DNA of 64,000 nt from ZC4RG30 sp049841155 (GCA_049841155.1 JASGHI010000003.1:186001-250000); one strand, 5' to 3'. Numbered from the stretch's first letter, positions 17,633 to 26,383 are shown. The notes: generated by a model not told the origin, from the sequence alone. Numbers and translations are program-made.

Positions 17633-18487
17633 ATGTCAGCCGTCATTTCCGAGTCCGCGCTTTCCGCCCCGCCGGCCGCGACCCTGCCCGTGCCCGCGGA
17701 CAACAAGACCGTGGGCATCGTCACCGTGCCCGGTCCGATCATCTGCGCGCGGGCCGTCAACGTTTACTACGGCGAGAAGCATGCGATCCGCGACGTCAGC
17801 ATCGACATCGCGCGCAACGAAGTGCTGGCGATGATCGGCCCTTCCGGATGCGGCAAGTCCACCTTCCTGCGCACCATCAACCGCATGAACGACACCGTTC
17901 CCGGTGCGCGCGTGACCGGCCAGATGGTCATGGAGGGGCAGAACATCTACGACCGGCGGCAGGACGTGGTGCAGCTGCGCGCGCGCGTCGGCATGGTGTT
18001 CCAGAAGCCCAATCCCTTTCCCAAGACCATCTACGAGAACGTCGCCTACGGGCCGCGCATCCACGGCCTCGCCGGCAACCGCGCCGAACTGGACGAGATC
18101 GTGCACACCAGCCTGCGGCGCGCCGGCCTGTGGGAGGAAGTGAAAGAGCGTCTGGGCCAGCCGGGAACCGGCCTTTCGGGCGGGCAGCAGCAGCGCCTGT
18201 GCATCGCGCGCGCCATCGCCGTGAACCCGGAAGTGATCCTGATGGACGAGCCCTGCTCGGCGCTGGACCCGATCGCCACGGCACGCATCGAGGACCTGAT
18301 CGATGAGCTGCGCGCCAGCTACGCCATCGTCATCGTCACCCATTCCATGCAGCAGGCGGCACGCGTCTCGCAGCGCACCGCCTATTTCCACCTCGGCGAC
18401 CTCATCGAAGTGGGCGAGACCGACCGCATCTTCACCAACCCGCGCCACAAACTCACCGAGGACTACATCACCGGCCGGTTCGGCTAG
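17633..18487 (+). CDS. pstB: Phosphate ABC transporter ATP-binding protein PstB
   Basis: The ATPase that drives PstCA. The 284-residue protein has Walker A GPSGCGKST, the Q-loop in VFQKPNPFP, the ABC signature LSGGQQQR, Walker B VILMDEPCSALD and the switch histidine in VTHSMQQA. The ATG at 17633 follows AAGGGAG and leaves a 10-base gap from pstA. It adds a 35-residue N-terminal stretch (Ala/Pro-rich) before the nucleotide-binding fold, longer than the E. coli protein. It is the last gene of the pst operon. No phoU follows, since phoU is upstream with phoBR. Confidence 0.95.
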   Translation: MSAVISESALSAPPAATLPVPADNKTVGIVTVPGPIICARAVNVYYGEKHAIRDVSIDIARNEVLAMIGPSGCGKSTFLRTINRMNDTVPGARVTGQMVMEGQNIYDRRQDVVQLRARVGMVFQKPNPFPKTIYENVAYGPRIHGLAGNRAELDEIVHTSLRRAGLWEEVKERLGQPGTGLSGGQQQRLCIARAIAVNPEVILMDEPCSALDPIATARIEDLIDELRASYAIVIVTHSMQQAARVSQRTAYFHLGDLIEVGETDRIFTNPRHKLTEDYITGRFG

Positions 18488-18565
18488 GCAGAGACGCCCT
18501 CTTGCCGGCAGCCAGATCTCCGCCCGTCATTTCTGTATCGCGCTTTCCGATGCCTGCAGGACGCA

Positions 18566-18691
18566 GCGTGGGCGTGCTGTATGCGGGTTTGCGCGCGCAG
18601 TTTGCGGCCCCACTGGATGTCATGCGGCATGTCGCCGGCATCCATGGGCCGCATGTTTGAGCACGCAGACCCGCATACAGCGCGACCGCGC
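18566..18691 (+). repeat. 126-base imperfect inverted repeat (long hairpin)
   Basis: Outer arms CTGTATGCGGGTTTGCG (18577-18593) and CGCAGACCCGCATACAG (18664-18680) pair with one mismatch, and the pairing continues outwards for about 11 more bases. Inner arms pair around TGCGGCCC and GGATG (to 18619) with CATCCAT and GGGCCGCA (18639-18654). The loop is 18620-18638. Three mismatched positions would be G-U pairs in a plus-strand RNA. It fills most of the interval between the convergent pstB and dapD genes and could be a bidirectional terminator, a stable RNA or a non-autonomous repeat. Confidence 0.7.
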
Positions 18692-18720
18692 GGCATCCCG
18701 GAGACTCCGCCCTGGCGAGA

Positions 18721-19548
18721 TCAGTCGGTGGCGCGCAGCAGCTCGTTGATCGAAGTCTTGCCCCGCGTCTTCGCATCCACCCGCTTCACGATCACCGCGC
18801 AGGCGAGGCTGTACTTGCCGTCGGCCGAGGGCAGTGATCCCGGCACGACCACCGAGCCCGGCGGCACGCGGCCATAGGTGATGCTGCCGGTGGCACGGTC
18901 GTAGATGCGGGTGCTCTGGCTGATGAACACGCCCATGGCGAGCACCGAGCCGGCGCCGATGATCACGCCTTCGACCACTTCCGAGCGCGCGCCGATGAAG
19001 CAGTCGTCCTCGATGATGGTGGGCGCGGCCTGCAGCGGCTCGAGCACGCCGCCGATGCCCACGCCGCCGGACAGGTGCACATTCCTGCCGATCTGGGCAC
19101 AGGAGCCCACCGTGGCCCAGGTATCCACCATGGTGCCGGAATCGACGTAGGCGCCGATGTTGACGTAAGAGGGCATCAGCACCACGCCCGGTGCAATGTA
19201 GGCGCCGCGGCGGGCGACCGCCGGCGGTACCACGCGCACGCCGCCGGCGCGCAGCGTATCGGCGCCCTGGTCGGCGAACTTCAGCGGCACCTTGTCGTAG
19301 TAGCGCAGGGGGCCGGCGTCGATGACCTGATTGTCGCTGGCACGGAATGACAGCAGCACCGCCTTTTTCAGCCACTCGTTGACGATCCAGTCGCCATCGA
19401 CCTGCCGGGCCACGCGCTCCTTGCCGCTGTCGAGCAGGCCGATGGCATCCTCGATGGCGCGCTTGAGCGCTGCGTCGATGGTGGCGGGCGTGATGTCGGC
19501 GCGGCCTTCGAAGGCCGACTCGATGGTATGGCGAAGCGTGTCGTTCAT
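18721..19548 (-). CDS. dapD: 2,3,4,5-tetrahydropyridine-2,6-dicarboxylate N-succinyltransferase
   Basis: Transfers succinyl from succinyl-CoA onto tetrahydrodipicolinate, committing to the succinylase branch of lysine/diaminopimelate synthesis. The 275-residue protein has an N-terminal helical domain and a left-handed beta-helix of hexapeptide repeats (GVVLMPSYVNIGAYVDSGTM, ARSEVVEGVIIGAGSVLAMG), with the C-terminal LPSADGKYSLACAVIVKRVD stretch. The start is the ATG of MNDTLRHTIE, which overlaps the dapC stop (ATGA). Residues encoded further upstream are not family-like. It is the last gene of the minus-strand unit map-glnD-dapC-dapD. Confidence 0.95.
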   Translation of the reverse strand: MNDTLRHTIESAFEGRADITPATIDAALKRAIEDAIGLLDSGKERVARQVDGDWIVNEWLKKAVLLSFRASDNQVIDAGPLRYYDKVPLKFADQGADTLRAGGVRVVPPAVARRGAYIAPGVVLMPSYVNIGAYVDSGTMVDTWATVGSCAQIGRNVHLSGGVGIGGVLEPLQAAPTIIEDDCFIGARSEVVEGVIIGAGSVLAMGVFISQSTRIYDRATGSITYGRVPPGSVVVPGSLPSADGKYSLACAVIVKRVDAKTRGKTSINELLRATD

Positions 19549-20765
19549 GTGTCCCTTGAGTTCCTTGCACTGTGCAGCGCGTAGTCGCGGATGCGGCGCA
19601 CAGCCTGCACGCATTCCTCTTCTTCGGCAACGAGCGAGATGCGGATGCGGCCGGCGCCGGGATTGCCCGCCGCGGATTCGCGCCCCAGATAACTGCCGGG
19701 CACCACGGTGACGTTCTGCTGCGCATACAGGCCGGCAGTAAAGGCGGTGTCATCGCCGCCCACGTCGAGCCATACGTAAAAGCCGCCGGCGGGGCGCTGC
19801 ACTGTGAACGCCTCGGCCAGGATGGGCAGCACGCGGTCGAACTTGCGCCGGTACAGCACGCGGTTCTCTTCCACATGCGCATCGTCGGACCAGGCGGCGA
19901 TGCTGGCGTGTTGCACCGGAGGCGACATGGCGCAGCCATGGTAGGTGCGGTACAGCAGGAAAGGAGCGATGAGTTCCGGGCTGCCGGCCACCAGGCCCGA
20001 ACGCAGGCCCGGCAGGCTGGATCGTTTGGACAGCGAGTGGAAGCTCAGGCAGCGCGCGAAGTCGCGCATGCCCAGCGCGGCGGCCGCGTTGAGCAGGGAG
20101 GGTGGCGGCCGTGCGGGGTCATCATAGAGATCGGCATAGCACTCATCGCTGGCGATGATGAAATCGTATCGCTCGGCCAGCTCCAGAGCCCGCTGCAGGT
20201 AGGCGAGGTCCATCACGCTGCCCACCGGATTGCCGGGGCTGCACAGGAACAGCAGCTGGCAGCGCTGCCAGACGTCTTCGGGCACCGCATCCAGGTCCGG
20301 CAGGAAGCCGTTGGCGGCCGTGGTGTCCAGGTACCAGGGCGTGGCGCCGGCGAGCAGTGTGGCGCCCTCGTAGATCTGGTAGCAGGGGTTGGGCATCAGC
20401 ACCAGTGCGCCGGGCCGGCTGCGGTCGACAACGGCCTGCACGAAGGCGAACAAGGCCTCGCGGGTGCCGTTCACCGGCAGCACCATGCGTTCGGGATCCA
20501 CGGCGCCGGCAGCGATGCCGAAGCGGCGCGTGAGCCAGCGGGCGCCGGCCGCGCGCAGTTGCGGCAGCCCGCGCGTGGCCGGATAGCTGCCCAGCTCGCC
20601 AAGGTGCGCGCGCAGCGCCTCGATGGCAAAGGCCGGCGGCGCATGCCGCGGCTCGCCGATGGACAGTGCGATGTGCAGCAGATGTGCGGGCGGAGTGTGC
20701 GGTGCCTTGAGCGCTGCGAGGCGTTCGAAGGGATACGCCAGCAGGCGTGACAGGGCAGGATTCAT
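19545..20765 (-). CDS. dapC: Succinyldiaminopimelate transaminase
   Basis: A PLP-dependent class I aminotransferase that makes N-succinyl-diaminopimelate from the keto precursor using glutamate. The protein has 406 residues. Visible landmarks are ALSIGEPRHAPP, the GxYPATRGLPQLR segment, CSPGNPVGSVM (substrate carboxylate region), the cofactor Asp/Tyr in SDECYADLYDD, and the Schiff-base Lys247 in SFHSLSKRSSLPG. Start at MNPALSRLLA, 14 bases after glnD. The frame is open much further upstream, but that part is only the reverse of glnD coding sequence. Its position between glnD and dapD, with a 4-base overlap into dapD, is the order seen in pseudomonads and xanthomonads. Confidence 0.93.
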   Translation of the reverse strand: MNPALSRLLAYPFERLAALKAPHTPPAHLLHIALSIGEPRHAPPAFAIEALRAHLGELGSYPATRGLPQLRAAGARWLTRRFGIAAGAVDPERMVLPVNGTREALFAFVQAVVDRSRPGALVLMPNPCYQIYEGATLLAGATPWYLDTTAANGFLPDLDAVPEDVWQRCQLLFLCSPGNPVGSVMDLAYLQRALELAERYDFIIASDECYADLYDDPARPPPSLLNAAAALGMRDFARCLSFHSLSKRSSLPGLRSGLVAGSPELIAPFLLYRTYHGCAMSPPVQHASIAAWSDDAHVEENRVLYRRKFDRVLPILAEAFTVQRPAGGFYVWLDVGGDDTAFTAGLYAQQNVTVVPGSYLGRESAAGNPGAGRIRISLVAEEEECVQAVRRIRDYALHSARNSRDT

Positions 20766-20779
20766 CGGCGGCCTTGCTT

Positions 20780-23485
20780 TCAGGTATTGCGGTGCAGCGC
20801 TGCGATGAGCTTGCGCTCCAGCCGTTCGGCGGCTGCGGCGGACAGCGGCTGCTGCGCCGGGTCGGTGACGTAGAAGACGTCCTCGGCCCGTTCGCCGATG
20901 GTGCCGATGCGCGCGCCCTGCAGGTCCACGCCTTCCTCCCACAACACCTTGCCCACATCGCAGAGCAGTCCCGGGCGGTCGCCGGCAACCAGTTCCAGCA
21001 CCGAGCGGTTGTTGCGCATGTCGGTGGAGATGGTGATCTGCGTGGGCGTGTTGAACATGCGCACCTGCCGCGGCGTGCGCCGCGAGACGGCCAGAGGCGA
21101 TTCCTCGGGGCGCCGCAGCGAGCGCCACAGCGAGGCCTCCACTTCGGAGGCGCGGTCCGCGCCGGTGATGGGCGTGCCGTTGTCCTCGAGCACGTGGTAG
21201 AGGTCGAGGCTGAAGCCGTTCTCCGCGGGCGAGATGCGCGCGTCGACCACTGTGAGGCCAAGCTGGTCCAGCACCGCGGTGGCGCGCGAGAAGCTGTGAT
21301 GGTGGTGGGGTGCAAAGATCAGCACGGCGGTGGTGCCGCGCTGGCTGTGCGGCTGCACGGCGACGATGGGATCGTCGGCCGCGGCGTCGCGGGCCGCGTG
21401 CAGCCTCGTAAACCAGGCGATCTCCTCCGGTGTCTGCCGCAGGAAGTAGGCCGGCGAGAGCTGGGTCCACGAGCGTTCGATGGCCGCAGGCTCGATGCCG
21501 TCGCGCGCCAGCAGCTCGCGGGCGGCGGCCTGGTTCTCGCGCACCAGCTGCTCCTGGTCGACGGGACTTTCAAGGCCGCGGCGCAGTGCCGCGCGCACCC
21601 GCTCGTAGAATTCCTGGAACAGCGAGGCCTTCCACGAGTTCCACAGCTTGGGGTTGGTGCCGCGCACGTCGGCGCAGGTCAGCACATAGAGATAGTCGAG
21701 GTGGATTTCGTCGCCGACCTTGCGCGCGAAGCCGCTGACCACTTCCGGGTCGCTGATATCGCGTTTCTGCGCGGTGAGCGACAGCTCCAGGTGGTTGCTG
21801 ACCAGCCAGGCGACCAGGCGCGCATCGTAGGGCGACAGGCCCTGCTCCAGGCAGAAGGCCTCGGCATCGACGGCGCCCACCACGGAGTGGTCGCCGCCGC
21901 GGCCCTTGGCGATGTCGTGGAACAGCGCCGCGAGATAGGCGATCTCCTGTTTTGGCAGCTGCTGCATGATGGCCGACAGGCCTGGCAGCTCGTGGTCGTA
22001 CTTGTGCATGGCCAGCCGCCGCAGGTTGCTCACCACGAACAGCGTGTGCGCATCGACGGTGTAGGCATGGAACAGGTCGTACTGCATGCGGCCGACGATG
22101 CGGCCGAAGGCGGGGATGTAGCGGCCCAGGACGCCGTAGTTGTTCATGCGCCGCAGCTCGTGGGTGACGCCGACCGGCGCGCGCAGGATGTCGAGGAACA
22201 GGCGGTGGTGACGCGGGTTCTGCCGGAACTCCTCGTCGATCAGCCACAGGTGGCGCGCGACTGCGCGCATGGTCGCGGCGCTCACGCCGCGCACCTGCGG
22301 GTGTTGCTGCAGCAGCAGGAACAGCTCCAGCAGCGCCGACGGGGAGCGCGCGAATACCTCGGGTGTCGTGGCGTCGAGGTATTCGTTGCGGATCTGGAAG
22401 CGCGCGTTGAGAGGCTGCGGCGGCGCATTGTCCGGCAGCAGCTCGTCGCGGAAGGCCTGCAGCAGCAGTTCGCTGAGAAAGCTGACGTCGAGCACCGTGC
22501 GGTAGTAGCGCTGCATCAGCTGCTCGACCGCCAGCGTGTAGCTTGCGTCCTCGTAACCGAAGGTCTGGGCCAGCTTGATCTGGTAGTCGAACAGCAGCCG
22601 GTCCTCGTGCCGGCCCGTGAGCACGTGCAGGCCGAAGCGCACCTTCCACAGCAGGGCCTGGGCCTGCTTGAGCTTGCGCAGCTCGGCCGGTGTCAGGAAG
22701 CCCTTGGTGACCAGTTCGTCGAGACTGTGTGCGCCGAAATGGCGCTTGGCGACCCAGCCGATGGTCTGCAGGTCGCGCAGGCCGCCTGGCCCGGTCTTGA
22801 CGTTGGGTTCGAGGTTGTAGGCCGTGTCGTTGGCCTTGGCGTGCCGTTCGGCCTGTTCGCGGAGCTTGGCTTCGAAGAAGCGGTCGGCCGGCCAAACCTG
22901 TTCCGGCGACAGCGCCTGGTTCATGGAGTCCAGCAGCGCGGCGCTGCCGGCCACCAGCCGCGCTTCGAGCAGCGACGTCATCACGCCGACGTCGGCAGCG
23001 GCTTCCTCGGCGCACTGCGCGGCGGTGCGCACGCTGTGTCCGACCTCCAGGCCAATGTCCCACAGGAAGGTCACCAGCTGCGCGATCTGCGCACGCTCGC
23101 TTTCGGTCAGCGGGATGTCCGCCGGCACCAGCACCAGGAGGTCCACATCCGAATAGGGGTGCAGCTCGCCACGGCCATAGCCGCCCACCGCAACCAGGGT
23201 CAGGCGTGCGGCCAGGATTTCTCCGAGCTGCTGTTGCCAAGCCGCCCGCAGCAGCGCATCGATGAACTGCGCGCGGGCGCGCACCAGCCCTTCCACGGGC
23301 TCCTCGGCGCTGAAGCGCTCCGCCAGTTCCTGCTGCGAGCGCTGGATCAGCTCCCGATAGGTATCTGCGCTGTGGCCGCCCTCGGCCAGCAGCGCCGGCA
23401 GCCGGCCTGGCAGCGGCCAGTCCGGCATCTCCTGGGGAGGAGGAGGGTCCTCCTCGTCCAGCGACGCCTGCTTGGTCGAAACCAC
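20780..23485 (-). CDS. glnD: Bifunctional [protein-PII] uridylyltransferase/uridylyl-removing enzyme
   Basis: The primary nitrogen sensor, which adds UMP to PII proteins when glutamine is low and removes it when glutamine is high. The 901-residue protein has the nucleotidyltransferase domain with GGYGRGELHPYSDVDLLVL (residues 101-119, DVD metal site), a central helical part (TGPGGLRDLQ), the HD phosphohydrolase domain with His523-Asp524 (ALFHDIAKGRGGDHS) and two C-terminal ACT domains that bind glutamine. The GTG start is one base past the map stop, so translation is probably coupled. No PII gene is in the window. Confidence 0.95.
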   Translation of the reverse strand: MVSTKQASLDEEDPPPPQEMPDWPLPGRLPALLAEGGHSADTYRELIQRSQQELAERFSAEEPVEGLVRARAQFIDALLRAAWQQQLGEILAARLTLVAVGGYGRGELHPYSDVDLLVLVPADIPLTESERAQIAQLVTFLWDIGLEVGHSVRTAAQCAEEAAADVGVMTSLLEARLVAGSAALLDSMNQALSPEQVWPADRFFEAKLREQAERHAKANDTAYNLEPNVKTGPGGLRDLQTIGWVAKRHFGAHSLDELVTKGFLTPAELRKLKQAQALLWKVRFGLHVLTGRHEDRLLFDYQIKLAQTFGYEDASYTLAVEQLMQRYYRTVLDVSFLSELLLQAFRDELLPDNAPPQPLNARFQIRNEYLDATTPEVFARSPSALLELFLLLQQHPQVRGVSAATMRAVARHLWLIDEEFRQNPRHHRLFLDILRAPVGVTHELRRMNNYGVLGRYIPAFGRIVGRMQYDLFHAYTVDAHTLFVVSNLRRLAMHKYDHELPGLSAIMQQLPKQEIAYLAALFHDIAKGRGGDHSVVGAVDAEAFCLEQGLSPYDARLVAWLVSNHLELSLTAQKRDISDPEVVSGFARKVGDEIHLDYLYVLTCADVRGTNPKLWNSWKASLFQEFYERVRAALRRGLESPVDQEQLVRENQAAARELLARDGIEPAAIERSWTQLSPAYFLRQTPEEIAWFTRLHAARDAAADDPIVAVQPHSQRGTTAVLIFAPHHHHSFSRATAVLDQLGLTVVDARISPAENGFSLDLYHVLEDNGTPITGADRASEVEASLWRSLRRPEESPLAVSRRTPRQVRMFNTPTQITISTDMRNNRSVLELVAGDRPGLLCDVGKVLWEEGVDLQGARIGTIGERAEDVFYVTDPAQQPLSAAAAERLERKLIAALHRNT

Positions 23486-23486
23486 G

Positions 23487-24263
23487 TTACTGGACCTGGC
23501 CGCGATCGGCGGCGCCGAGCGTCATGACCTCGTATCCGGTTTCCGTCACGAGCACGGTGTGTTCCCACTGTGCCGACAGGGAGTGGTCCTTGGTGACCAC
23601 CGTCCAGCCGTCCTTGAGCAGCTGCACATGGCGCCGGCCGGCGTTGATCATCGGTTCGATGGTGAAGGTCATGCCGGGGCGCAGCACCGTGCCGGTGCCG
23701 GCCTCGCCGTAGTGCAGCACCTGCGGATCCTCGTGGTAGATGCGGCCGATGCCATGGCCGCAGTACTCGCGCACCACGGAAAAGCCGTTGCCTTCCACAT
23801 GATGCTGGATGGCATGGCCGATGTCGCCGAGGCGGCTGCCGGGCCTTACCAGGCGGATGGCTTCCCACATGGCGTCGAAGCAGGTGCGCGCCAGGCGCTC
23901 GGCCAAAACCTGCGGCTTGCCGGCGAAGTACATGCGGCTGGTGTCGCCATGGAAGCCGTCGCGGATCACGGTGACGTCGATGTTGACGATGTCGCCGGCG
24001 CGCAGCTTCTTGTCGTTGGGGATGCCGTGGCAGACCACGTGGTTCACGGAGGTGCAGATGGTCTTGGGAAAGCCGCGGTAGCCGAGGTTGGCCGGAATCG
24101 CCTTCTGGTGCTCCACGATGAAGTCATGGCAGAGGCGGTCCAGCTCCTCGGTGGTCACGCCGGGCTGCACGTGCGGGCCGATCATGTCCAGCACGTCCGC
24201 TGCCAGCGCGCCGGCAATCCGCATCTTCTGCTGCTCTTCGGTCGATTTGATGGTGATCGGCAT
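23487..24263 (-). CDS. map: Methionine aminopeptidase, type I
   Basis: Removes the initiator methionine from new proteins. The 258-residue cytoplasmic enzyme has all five metal ligands in their family settings: aspartates in GDIVNIDVTV and HGDTSRMY, the histidine in CGHGIGRIYHEDPQ, and glutamates in FTIEPMIN and WEHTVLVT. The start is MPITIKSTEE. The extra 33 residues of the longer frame come from the rpsB promoter region. It is divergent from rpsB, the usual gammaproteobacterial arrangement, and is the first gene of the minus-strand unit leading to dapD. Confidence 0.95.
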   Translation of the reverse strand: MPITIKSTEEQQKMRIAGALAADVLDMIGPHVQPGVTTEELDRLCHDFIVEHQKAIPANLGYRGFPKTICTSVNHVVCHGIPNDKKLRAGDIVNIDVTVIRDGFHGDTSRMYFAGKPQVLAERLARTCFDAMWEAIRLVRPGSRLGDIGHAIQHHVEGNGFSVVREYCGHGIGRIYHEDPQVLHYGEAGTGTVLRPGMTFTIEPMINAGRRHVQLLKDGWTVVTKDHSLSAQWEHTVLVTETGYEVMTLGAADRGQVQ

Positions 24264-24310
24264 GGGTCCTGGCCGCGCTGCGCCACGGCAATCCGGGGCA
24301 GCGTAAGGCG

Positions 24311-24339
24311 TTGTTTGGGCGGGAACTTCATGGTATAAA
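24311..24339 (+). promoter_or_regulatory. Sigma-70 promoter of rpsB-tsf
   Basis: TTGTTT at 24311-24316 and TATAAA at 24334-24339 are separated by 17 bases, a near-ideal housekeeping promoter in an otherwise GC-rich region. It would give a leader of about 125 bases before rpsB. GGAACTT inside the spacer resembles a sigma-E -35, but no matching -10 is present. Confidence 0.7.
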
Positions 24340-24345
24340 GCGCGG

Positions 24346-24469
24346 CCTTTTTTGGCAAACAATCCCCGCGCGATTCGCGAACCTGGCGGCCGGGTGTTCC
24401 GTTCAAAATGACGGAATCGCCGCCCGGGAGTCGTGCGAGGCCCCCAACCCGGATTTGAGAGGTATAGCC
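24346..24469 (+). promoter_or_regulatory. rpsB leader RNA with hairpin (possible S2 autoregulation)
   Basis: The untranslated leader contains a two-part stem: TTCCGT (24397-24402) pairs with ACGGAA (24411-24416) around an A-rich loop, flanked by GGCGG (24385-24389) pairing with CCGCC (24420-24424). In E. coli rpsB-tsf is repressed by S2 binding to its leader. Whether this stem is the equivalent element is not certain from sequence alone. The ribosome-binding site is GAGAGG just before the start. Confidence 0.4.
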
Positions 24470-25444
24470 ATGTCCAGCGTGTCCATGCGACAGATGCTGG
24501 AAGCGGGCGTCCATTTCGGACACCAGACCCGCTTCTGGAACCCCAAGATGGAGCAGTACATCTTCGGGGAACGCAACCGTATCCACATCATCAATCTCGA
24601 GAAGACGCAGCCGATGTTCGCCGAGGCCACCGCCTTTGCGCGCAGCATCGTCGCCGATGGCGGCACTGTGCTGTTCGTCGGCACCAAGCGTTCGGCGCGC
24701 GAGGCGATCCAGAAGGAAGCGCAGCGCTGCAACATGCCCTACGTGAACCAGCGCTGGCCGGGCGGCATGCTGACCAATTTCAAGACCATCCGGCAGTCGA
24801 TCAAGCGCCTGATGGACCTCACCGAGCTTTCCAACTCGGGTGCGCTCGACAAGCGCAGCAAGAAGGAAGCCCTGCAGCTGCGCCGCGAGATGGACAAGCT
24901 CGAGAAGAGCCTCGGCGGCATCAAGGACATGCCGTCGCTGCCGGACGTGCTGTTCATCATCGATGTGGGCCATGAGCGCATCGCGCTCAACGAAGCCAAG
25001 AAGCTCGGCATTCCCGTCATCGCCGTGGTGGATACCAACTGCTCGCCCGATGACGTGAACTACGTGATTCCGGGCAATGACGACGCCATGCGCGCCATTG
25101 GCCTGTATGCCGCGTCGATGGCCGATTCGGTGCTCGACGGCAAGTCCGCCGTGCCGCAGGTGGTGGTCGGCGAAGACGAGTTCGTCGAGCTCGACGAGCA
25201 GGGCAATCCGCGCCGCCGCTCGGCCCGTCCGGGCCGTGCGCGTCCGCAGGCGGCTGTGCGCCGCAAGCCGGCGCGGGTTGCGGCTGTGGAGGCCGCCGCC
25301 GCGGCGCCCGCCGAGATTACCGAGGCGGAGCTGGACGAGCCGGGCGAAGGCGTGAAGACACTGCCGGGCGGCAAGGAGACCACGGGCACGGCCCGTCGGC
25401 GCCCGGCTGCCGGTGGTGGCGGTGCCCGCCGGGGAGCGCGCTGA
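24470..25444 (+). CDS. rpsB: 30S ribosomal protein S2, with long C-terminal extension
   Basis: Needed for assembly of the small subunit and binding of S1. Residues 1-245 are a normal S2: MLEAGVHFGHQTRFWNPKM, RWPGGMLTNFKTIRQS, LPDVLFIIDVGHE, PVIAVVDTNCSPDDVNYVIPGNDDA. The protein then continues for about 80 residues to 324, whereas E. coli S2 ends at 241. The tail is Arg/Pro/Ala-rich, then acidic, then Gly/Arg-rich (ARRRPAAGGGGARRGAR), and looks disordered and nucleic-acid binding. The frame is intact up to a TGATG overlap with tsf. The GC bias is the same as in the rest of the gene, so the tail seems native. Confidence 0.95.
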   Translation: MSSVSMRQMLEAGVHFGHQTRFWNPKMEQYIFGERNRIHIINLEKTQPMFAEATAFARSIVADGGTVLFVGTKRSAREAIQKEAQRCNMPYVNQRWPGGMLTNFKTIRQSIKRLMDLTELSNSGALDKRSKKEALQLRREMDKLEKSLGGIKDMPSLPDVLFIIDVGHERIALNEAKKLGIPVIAVVDTNCSPDDVNYVIPGNDDAMRAIGLYAASMADSVLDGKSAVPQVVVGEDEFVELDEQGNPRRRSARPGRARPQAAVRRKPARVAAVEAAAAAPAEITEAELDEPGEGVKTLPGGKETTGTARRRPAAGGGGARRGAR

Positions 25445-26340
25445 TGAGCGTCACGGCTGAAGCGGTCCGCCAGCTGCGCGAGCGCACCGGCGCCGGCATG
25501 ATGGAATGCAAGAAGGCGCTGGTGGAAACCGGCGGCGACCTGGACGCGGCCGCCGAGCTGATGCGCAAGCAGGGGCTCGCGAAGGCCGACAAGAAGGCCA
25601 CCCGCATTGCTGCCGAAGGCGTGATCGCGCAGGCGACCTCGGCTGACGGCAGGGCGGCGGTGCTGGTCGAGGTCAACTGTGAGACCGACTTCGTTGCCCG
25701 CGGTGACGATTTCACCGCGTTCGCAAAGGATGTGGCGGAGCTGGCGCTGGCTGCAAAACCGGCCGGCGTCGAAGCGCTGCTGGCCGCGCGGCTGCCCTCG
25801 GGCGAGACGGTGGACGAGCACCGCCGCGCGCTGGTGGCCAAGATCGGCGAGAACATCAGCGTGCGCCGCTTCGAGCGCGTGGAGTCGGCCGGGCCGCTGG
25901 GCGTCTACCTGCATGGCACGCGCATCGGTTCGGTGGTGGCGCTGGAGGGCGGCGATGCGCAGCTTGCCCGTGACCTCGCCATGCACGTGGCGGCCAGCAG
26001 TCCGCGCTTCCTCGCGGCATCCGACGTGCCGGCGGATGAAGTCGCCAAGGAACGCGGCATCCGTGTCGAGATGCTGAAGAACGACGAGAAGAACAAGGGC
26101 AAGCCCGAGAACATTCTCGTCAAGATCGTCGAGGGCGGCCTCGGCAAATGGCTGGGCGAGATCACGCTGCTGGGCCAGCCCTTCGTCAAGGATCCGGACA
26201 CCAGCATCGAGAAGCTGCTCAAGGGCGCCAACGCCCGGGTGGTGCGCTTCGTGCGCCTGCAGCTGGGCGAGGGCATCGAGAAGAAACAGGACGATTTCGT
26301 CGCCGAGGTCATGGCCCAGGCCAAGGGCACGAACCGGTAG
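25444..26340 (+). CDS. tsf: Elongation factor Ts
   Basis: The nucleotide-exchange factor for EF-Tu. The 298-residue protein has the N-terminal UBA-like domain (VRQLRERTGAGMMECKKALVETGGDLDAA), the EF-Tu contact segment ending in TDFVARGDDF, and the C-terminal dimerisation/core part. The ATG overlaps the rpsB stop by one base, so it is translationally coupled. A strong intrinsic terminator follows 20 bases after its stop and separates the unit from pyrH. Confidence 0.96.
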   Translation: MSVTAEAVRQLRERTGAGMMECKKALVETGGDLDAAAELMRKQGLAKADKKATRIAAEGVIAQATSADGRAAVLVEVNCETDFVARGDDFTAFAKDVAELALAAKPAGVEALLAARLPSGETVDEHRRALVAKIGENISVRRFERVESAGPLGVYLHGTRIGSVVALEGGDAQLARDLAMHVAASSPRFLAASDVPADEVAKERGIRVEMLKNDEKNKGKPENILVKIVEGGLGKWLGEITLLGQPFVKDPDTSIEKLLKGANARVVRFVRLQLGEGIEKKQDDFVAEVMAQAKGTNR

Positions 26341-26359
26341 GTCCGCAAGGGTGTACAAA

Positions 26360-26383
26360 CCCCGCTCCGGCGGGGTTTTTTTT
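26360..26383 (+). terminator. Intrinsic terminator after tsf
   Basis: Perfect 6-bp stem CCCCGC / GCGGGG with a TCCG loop, followed by eight T residues. It lies between tsf and pyrH and ends the rpsB-tsf transcript, possibly allowing partial read-through to pyrH, which starts 13 bases beyond it. Confidence 0.92.

Noticed and set aside
20747..23527. A 926-codon open frame antisense to glnD
   Set aside because: It mirrors glnD, a clearly conserved gene, and its translation is low-complexity Gln/Arg/His/Leu sequence without motifs. Long antisense frames are expected in DNA of this GC content.
24321..24327. Sigma-E promoter before rpsB (GGAACTT)
   Set aside because: No sigma-E -10 at the right distance; the hexamer lies in the spacer of a good sigma-70 promoter.
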